DNA from: Porphyromonadaceae bacterium UBA7087
GTDB lineage: Bacteria > Bacteroidota > Bacteroidia > Bacteroidales > Muribaculaceae
Length of the DNA: 24,929 bases
Direction: 5' to 3'
Assembly (NCBI GenBank): GCA_002493515.1
Contig: DKYZ01000115.1
Location: 1 to 24,929 of the forward strand
Positions within the stretch are counted from its first letter, which is position 1, and every line of letters starts with the position of its first letter. Positions 20,973-24,929 of the stretch are shown here, piece by piece. A model generated the notes under the pieces. That model was not told where the DNA came from. It saw only the letters and a list, made by a program, of their open reading frames with translations, and searched no databases. A program made the translations under genes and the position numbers.

Positions 20973-22229
20973 ATGAAAATAGCGATATTTGACATAGACA
21001 ACTGGAAGGAGATTCTCGCGACGCTCTCGCGCAACAAGACGAGGACGTTTCTCACGGGCTTCGGCATTTTCTGGGGTGTGGCGATGCTTGCCATGCTTAT
21101 GAGCGGCGCCCGGGGAGGCGAGGACCTTCTGCGCAGGAATTTCGCCGGATTCGCCACCAACAGTGGCGGTATGATTCCTTCGGCCACAACAATGCCCTAC
21201 CGTGGCTACCAGAAGGGGAGGACCTGGCAGATGACCACATCCGATGTCGTGACCCTCCGTGAGAATTTCCCGGAGCTTAAGGCTGTGATTCCCACTTACC
21301 AGAAAGGCAGCTCCACTTTCCGCAACGGAAAGGATTCATATGCCGGGCAGCTTGTGGGGGCAGAGTCAAACTATACCGACATGCTTGTGCCGCGTCTTTA
21401 TGCCGGGCGTTTCATCAATGAGGCCGATGTGGCGGCCGAGAGGCGTGTGGCAGTAGTTGGCAAGAAAGTGGCGACCCAGATTTTTCCGGGCATAGACAAT
21501 CCTGTCGGAAAACTTGTGGAGGTAGATGGCTCCTGCTATTCCGTGGTGGGAGTGGTTGGTGACGAGTCGGAGATTCATCTCAACGGGTCGCTCGACGAGG
21601 GCGTGGTGATTCCGGCATCTACCTTCCGGCGTGCCAACGGCTACGGCGACAGGGTGGATTTCATCATGATGGTAGCCAAGGACGGCGAGGACCTCTCGGA
21701 GATAATTCCGGGGATGAAGAGGGTGCTCTTCCGCCGTCATGACATAAATCCGGCCGACGACGGAGCGATATGGGTAATCAATATCGCCGAGAATTTCGAG
21801 CAGGTTGACAAACTCTTCTCCGGCATCGACCTTCTCGCGCTTTTCATCGGCCTCTCCACCCTCATAGCCGGAGTGATCGGCATAGGCAACATAATGTGGG
21901 TGATTGTGAAGGAGCGCACGCGTGAGATAGGCATACGCAGGGCAATCGGAGCCAAGCCCCGCGACATAATAGCCCAGGTGCTGTGCGAGGGGACGGTGCT
22001 TACCGTAATCTCCGGTCTTGCCGGCATCTGTTTCGCCGCGCTTGTGCTCGGCATCATGCAGCACGCCATGAATCCACCCGGCGCCGTCTCGGAAGCGCGG
22101 TTCCAGATGAGTTTCGGGCGCGCGATGGGCATTCTCGGCATTTTTATTACGCTCGGCATACTCGCCGGACTTATACCCTCCGTCAAGGCCATGAGAATCA
22201 AGCCGGTGGAGGCCCTTAACTCGAAATAA
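20973..22229 (+). CDS. FtsX/MacB-type ABC permease, second copy
   Basis: 418 residues, paralogous to the preceding gene along its length: N-terminal helix after LSRNKTRTFLTGFGIFWGV, periplasmic domain about 50-285, then KERTREIGIRRAIGAKPRDI and three C-terminal helices, ending in AMRIKPVEALNSK as the first copy ends in ALKIKPVEALMEE. The AAAAGG a base before the ATG at 20973 is the nearest thing to a ribosome site. Two unlike permeases with one ATPase suggest a heterodimeric exporter, common in Bacteroidota. The 35-base gap to the adaptor gene is A-rich and has no terminator. Confidence 0.92.
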   Translation: MKIAIFDIDNWKEILATLSRNKTRTFLTGFGIFWGVAMLAMLMSGARGGEDLLRRNFAGFATNSGGMIPSATTMPYRGYQKGRTWQMTTSDVVTLRENFPELKAVIPTYQKGSSTFRNGKDSYAGQLVGAESNYTDMLVPRLYAGRFINEADVAAERRVAVVGKKVATQIFPGIDNPVGKLVEVDGSCYSVVGVVGDESEIHLNGSLDEGVVIPASTFRRANGYGDRVDFIMMVAKDGEDLSEIIPGMKRVLFRRHDINPADDGAIWVINIAENFEQVDKLFSGIDLLALFIGLSTLIAGVIGIGNIMWVIVKERTREIGIRRAIGAKPRDIIAQVLCEGTVLTVISGLAGICFAALVLGIMQHAMNPPGAVSEARFQMSFGRAMGILGIFITLGILAGLIPSVKAMRIKPVEALNSK

Positions 22230-22264
22230 TATATCCAACTAAACATAAAAAGAGCAGACAGCAT

Positions 22265-23368
22265 ATGAAAAAGTTCTTTAAGATACTCCTTTGGGTAGTG
22301 GCCGGAATCATTGTTCTCGGCACCTTCTTCTTCCTCTATAAGAACTCTCAGAAACAGGCAGAGGTATATGAGATTGTCTATCCCTCAACCCAGAACATCG
22401 AGCGCACGACAGTGCTCACCGGCAAGATTGAGCCGCGCGACGAGATCGACATCAAACCGCAGATCTCGGGTATCATAAGCGAGATCAAGGTAGAGGCCGG
22501 CGACCATGTGAATTTCGGCGACGTCATAGCTAAGATAAAGGTAATCCCGGAGGAGGCTCAGCTTTCGTCGGCAAAGAGCAGGGTGTCGGTGGCCGAGATT
22601 TCTCTGGCGGAGGCAAAGCAGACTTTCGAGCGCACCAGGCAGCTCTACGAGAAGAGATATGAGAGCAGGGAGAAATTCGAGACTGACCAGGCGGCTCTCC
22701 GTAGGGCGCAGGAGGAGCTTGAGCAGGCACGCGACCAGCTCAATATAGTCCGCGAGGGTGTCTCGGCGGCTAATGCACAGGGAAGCAATACGCTCGTGCG
22801 CAGTACTGTCACCGGCATTGTTCTGGAGGTGCCTGTCAAGGTCGGCTCATCGGTGATCCAGGCCAATACCTTCAACGACGGCACGACGATTGCCAAGGTG
22901 GCCGACATGAACGATCTCATCTTCAGGGGCAAGGTTGACGAGACGGAGGTGGATCTTCTGAAAGAGGGGATGAGTGTCGATATCTCGGTGGGAGCTATAG
23001 CCGGTTCCAGCTACCCGGCGGTGATCGAGAAGATAGCTCCGATGGCAACCGACGACAACGGTACAAACACGTTTGAGGTGAAGGCCTCCCTCTCCCCGGA
23101 GGAGAGCGTGCATCTCAGGGCCGGCTACAGCGCCAATGCGAATATCGTGCTTGAGAAGGCCGACAATGTGCTTGCCGTCTCTGAAAGTGTGGTCGAATAT
23201 GAGGGGGATAAGTCGTATGTGTATGTGCTCACAGACTCCGTGCCGGCTCAGAAATTCGTAAAGAGGGAGTTCAAGACCGGTCTGTCTGACGGTATCGTGG
23301 TGGAGGTGAAGTCTGGCGACATCAATCTGAAGACACCGCTCAGGGGCAATATTGTGGAGAATAAATAA
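22265..23368 (+). CDS. MacA/HlyD-type periplasmic adaptor (membrane fusion protein)
   Basis: 367 residues. An N-terminal membrane anchor (about 5-24, FKILLWVVAGIIVLGTFFFL) has no lipobox Cys. A barrel/lipoyl part with TVLTGKIEPRDEIDIKPQIS and GIISEIKVEAGDHVNFGDV (about 50-95) is followed by an alpha-helical hairpin (about 98-165, rich in Glu/Ala/Arg), the second lipoyl half (NTLVRSTVTGIVLEVPVKVG), and beta-barrel and membrane-proximal domains to the C-terminus. It links the permeases to the outer-membrane channel encoded next. Length and domain order are normal for the Bacteroidota form. Confidence 0.93.
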   Translation: MKKFFKILLWVVAGIIVLGTFFFLYKNSQKQAEVYEIVYPSTQNIERTTVLTGKIEPRDEIDIKPQISGIISEIKVEAGDHVNFGDVIAKIKVIPEEAQLSSAKSRVSVAEISLAEAKQTFERTRQLYEKRYESREKFETDQAALRRAQEELEQARDQLNIVREGVSAANAQGSNTLVRSTVTGIVLEVPVKVGSSVIQANTFNDGTTIAKVADMNDLIFRGKVDETEVDLLKEGMSVDISVGAIAGSSYPAVIEKIAPMATDDNGTNTFEVKASLSPEESVHLRAGYSANANIVLEKADNVLAVSESVVEYEGDKSYVYVLTDSVPAQKFVKREFKTGLSDGIVVEVKSGDINLKTPLRGNIVENK

Positions 23369-23373
23369 AGTAG

Positions 23374-24687
23374 ATGGGTATGCTGACTAAATATAGGATT
23401 TTGACAGTGGCGCTCGCCGTGACCGGAAGCTGCGCGGTGGCGTCGGGCGAGGTATGGACGTTAGATAGCTGCATAAGCTATGCCGTCAGCCATAACATAA
23501 GCGTGAGGCAGCGTCAGTCGCAGGTGATGCAGGGGGAGCAGGCGGTGACTGAGGCTAAGGATAGGTTTCTGCCCACGCTCGAAGCCTCCGGTTCGGAGTC
23601 GTTCAATTTCGGACGTGGCCTGACCTCCGACAATACCTACGCCGACCGCAACACCTCGAATTTCGGCTGGAATGTAGGGTTCAGCCTCCCGCTGTTCCAG
23701 GGCTTGTCTGAATACCGCAATCTGAAGATGGCCCGGCTTGCCCTTCAGCAATATCTTTACGAGACAGGGGCGGCCAAAGACAACGTGACGCTCAATGTCA
23801 TTGCCCAGTATCTCCAGGTGCTTTATAACAAGGAGGTGGCTGAGGCTGCCCGCAGTCAGGCGGAGCTGTCGGCCTTCGAGGTAAGGCGCCAGAAAGCTCT
23901 TGTCGAGGCGGGGAAAGTGGCGGAGGCCACACTCTACGACATGGAGGCCGTGGCAGCTCAGGACGAGCTTCAGGTAGTTGCGGCCGGCAACGACATAAAG
24001 ACGGCGCTTGTGAATCTCGCCAATCTCCTCCAGCTGCCGATGAGCGATTCCTTCGACGTCGCGCCCATAGATTTCGGTGAACCATCGCTCCCTATGCCTG
24101 ATGACGTCTACCGTCAGGCATCGGTGGGCTACAGCAGCCTTCTCGGAGCCCGGCAGGCCGTCAAAGTCGCCGACCAGGGCATATCCGTGGCGAAATCCGG
24201 ATACATACCCACATTGCGCTTCAACGCCGGTGTCGGCTCCAACTACTATCATCTCTCCGGTCTTCCCGGCGAGACGTTCGCCGAACAGATGCGCCACAAC
24301 ATGCAGACCTACCTCGGTTTTTCGCTCGCCATACCGATTTTCGACGGTTTCAACACCCGCAACAGCATCCGCCGTGCGAAATTCCAGAAAAACGATGCCA
24401 TGCTTGAGGTAGAGCGTCAGGAATCCGAGTTATATAAAGAGATACAGCTCGCCTATTATCAGGCCAAAGGCGCAAAAGAGCGTTATGACACATCCGCCGG
24501 GACCCTGGAGAAAACCCGTCTCTCCTTCGAGGCCACACGCGAGCGCTTCAACCTCGGCCGCGCCACCCAGGCCGACTACGAGCAGGCCCGCAACAACCTC
24601 TTCAAGACCGAAATCACCCGCATCCAGTCGCGCTACGAATACCTCCTCCGCCATCGCATCCTCCTCTTCTATTCCGGCGAAAAATAA
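23374..24687 (+). CDS. TolC-family outer-membrane efflux protein
   Basis: 437 residues with a signal peptide (cleavage after about AVASG). Two repeated OEP halves are visible: each begins with long coiled helices (WTLDSCISYAVSHNISVRQR; YRQASVGYSSLLGARQAVKV) and contains a beta segment with the typical FNFGRGL and NAGVGSNYY patterns. SLAIPIFDGFNTRNSIRRAK and ATRERFNLGRATQADYEQAR are classic TolC-family signatures. It forms the outer-membrane exit duct of the exporter. It starts 5 bases after the adaptor stop and is the last gene of the unit. The substrate (drug, peptide, lipid or siderophore) cannot be read from the sequence. Confidence 0.94.
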   Translation: MGMLTKYRILTVALAVTGSCAVASGEVWTLDSCISYAVSHNISVRQRQSQVMQGEQAVTEAKDRFLPTLEASGSESFNFGRGLTSDNTYADRNTSNFGWNVGFSLPLFQGLSEYRNLKMARLALQQYLYETGAAKDNVTLNVIAQYLQVLYNKEVAEAARSQAELSAFEVRRQKALVEAGKVAEATLYDMEAVAAQDELQVVAAGNDIKTALVNLANLLQLPMSDSFDVAPIDFGEPSLPMPDDVYRQASVGYSSLLGARQAVKVADQGISVAKSGYIPTLRFNAGVGSNYYHLSGLPGETFAEQMRHNMQTYLGFSLAIPIFDGFNTRNSIRRAKFQKNDAMLEVERQESELYKEIQLAYYQAKGAKERYDTSAGTLEKTRLSFEATRERFNLGRATQADYEQARNNLFKTEITRIQSRYEYLLRHRILLFYSGEK

Positions 24688-24690
24688 AAG

Positions 24691-24734
24691 AAGCCCCGGA
24701 AGCGGCCTCAAATTGAGGCTTGCTTCCGGGGCTT
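24691..24734. terminator. Long hairpin after the exporter operon
   Basis: AAGCCCCGGAAGC (24691-24703) pairs with its complement at 24722-24734, and an inner GCCTCA/TGAGGC stem lies between. On the plus strand no T run follows (GGCGCGG). On the minus strand the stem is followed by CTTTTATTTTT, so it fits intrinsic termination better for leftward transcription, though it can also cap the plus-strand message. Confidence 0.6.
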
Positions 24735-24854
24735 GGCGCGGATCCGACTGAGGGAAGCCCGCGCTGCGCTTGGGCCACGATGGAGAGGGGGAATTATTTA
24801 TACTGGATTTTAGCTAAATTTCATGCGGCAGCCCTGAAATCGTTGACGCCGGAC

Positions 24855-24885
24855 TTGATTATATCGTGGAATAGTGTTAACTTTG
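24855..24885 (+). promoter_or_regulatory. Promoter for a gene beyond the right edge
   Basis: TTG at 24855-24857, a 20-base spacer, then TAACTTTG at 24878-24885. Upstream (24806-24821) lies GATTTTAGCTAAATTT, the same 16-base word found at the HipB/HipA-like promoter. No ORF starts before the window ends. Confidence 0.6.
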
Positions 24886-24887
24886 CG

Positions 24888-24928
24888 TTTTAACAATACC
24901 ATAGGAATTTTAACAATACCCATAGGAA
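24888..24928 (+). repeat. Tandem 20/21-base repeat in the leader of the next gene
   Basis: TTTTAACAATACCATAGGAA (24888-24907) is followed at once by a second copy with one extra C (24908-24928). It sits just after the -7 box, so it would be transcribed. The array may continue beyond the edge. Confidence 0.7.
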
Positions 24929-24929
24929 T

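Noticed and set aside
19928..21187. Minus-strand 419-residue ORF with repeated His-Leu-Ser-Phe-Ile
   Set aside because: Shadow of both permeases; the repeated peptide is the heptamer repeat read backwards.
23461..24297. Minus-strand 278-residue ORF
   Set aside because: Shadow of the TolC-like gene, no motifs.

Overview
The window looks like a chromosomal stretch from a Bacteroidota gut-type bacterium (order Bacteroidales; Muribaculaceae-like is my best guess). The reasons are: many TAnnTTTG -7 promoter boxes, sometimes with a TTTG/TTG -33 element 20-21 bases upstream; A-rich leaders without clear Shine-Dalgarno sites; secreted GH2, GH127 and BNR_4 proteins; a lysC-lysA pair; a clpS-clpA-aat operon; and MacB/FtsX-type export genes. 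Most genes look moderately G+C-rich. The hipBA-like pair is visibly A+T-richer.

Layout. Bases 1-1417 (minus strand) hold three small genes: a frameshifted secreted Pro/Asn/Arg-rich protein cut by the left edge, a DUF3037 protein, and a HipA-like kinase that appears to have lost its centre. Bases 1573-4665 (minus) encode a secreted GH2 beta-galactosidase. Bases 4914-6494 (plus) carry the lysine/DAP genes: an intact lysA behind a lysC reduced to its two ends (105 residues). Bases 6576-9061 encode a secreted GH127-type beta-L-arabinofuranosidase. Bases 9144-10698 are a complete HipB/HipA-type toxin-antitoxin module. Bases 10729-14050 are the N-degron operon clpS-clpA-aat. A secreted BNR_4 beta-propeller protein (minus) converges on aat. 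Next come a NERD/zinc-finger protein (plus), a convergent C_GCAxxG_C_C redox protein (minus) and a flippase-like membrane protein (plus). Bases 18374-24687 form one transcription unit: Nudix hydrolase, ABC ATPase, two FtsX/MacB permeases, membrane-fusion protein and TolC-like outer-membrane protein, that is, a complete MacAB-TolC-like exporter. The last 240 bases hold a hairpin, a good promoter and a short tandem repeat for a gene beyond the edge.

How genes work together. Aat adds Leu/Phe to protein N-termini, ClpS recognises such N-degrons and ClpA unfolds the substrates for ClpP (not in the window). The exporter unit is self-contained. The CAZymes are separate transcription units without SusC/SusD neighbours here.

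Most unusual points. Two enzyme genes (HipA-like kinase, aspartokinase) appear shortened by in-frame internal deletions that keep both ends and remove the catalytic core, and a third gene nearby has two compensating frameshifts. A 35-bp x 2 repeat of 7-base units between the two permease genes creates a chain of tiny ORFs linked by TGATG stop/start overlaps, and pieces of the same repeat lie at the end of the flippase gene. I found no CRISPR array, insertion sequence, tRNA or rRNA, and no convincing new defence system.
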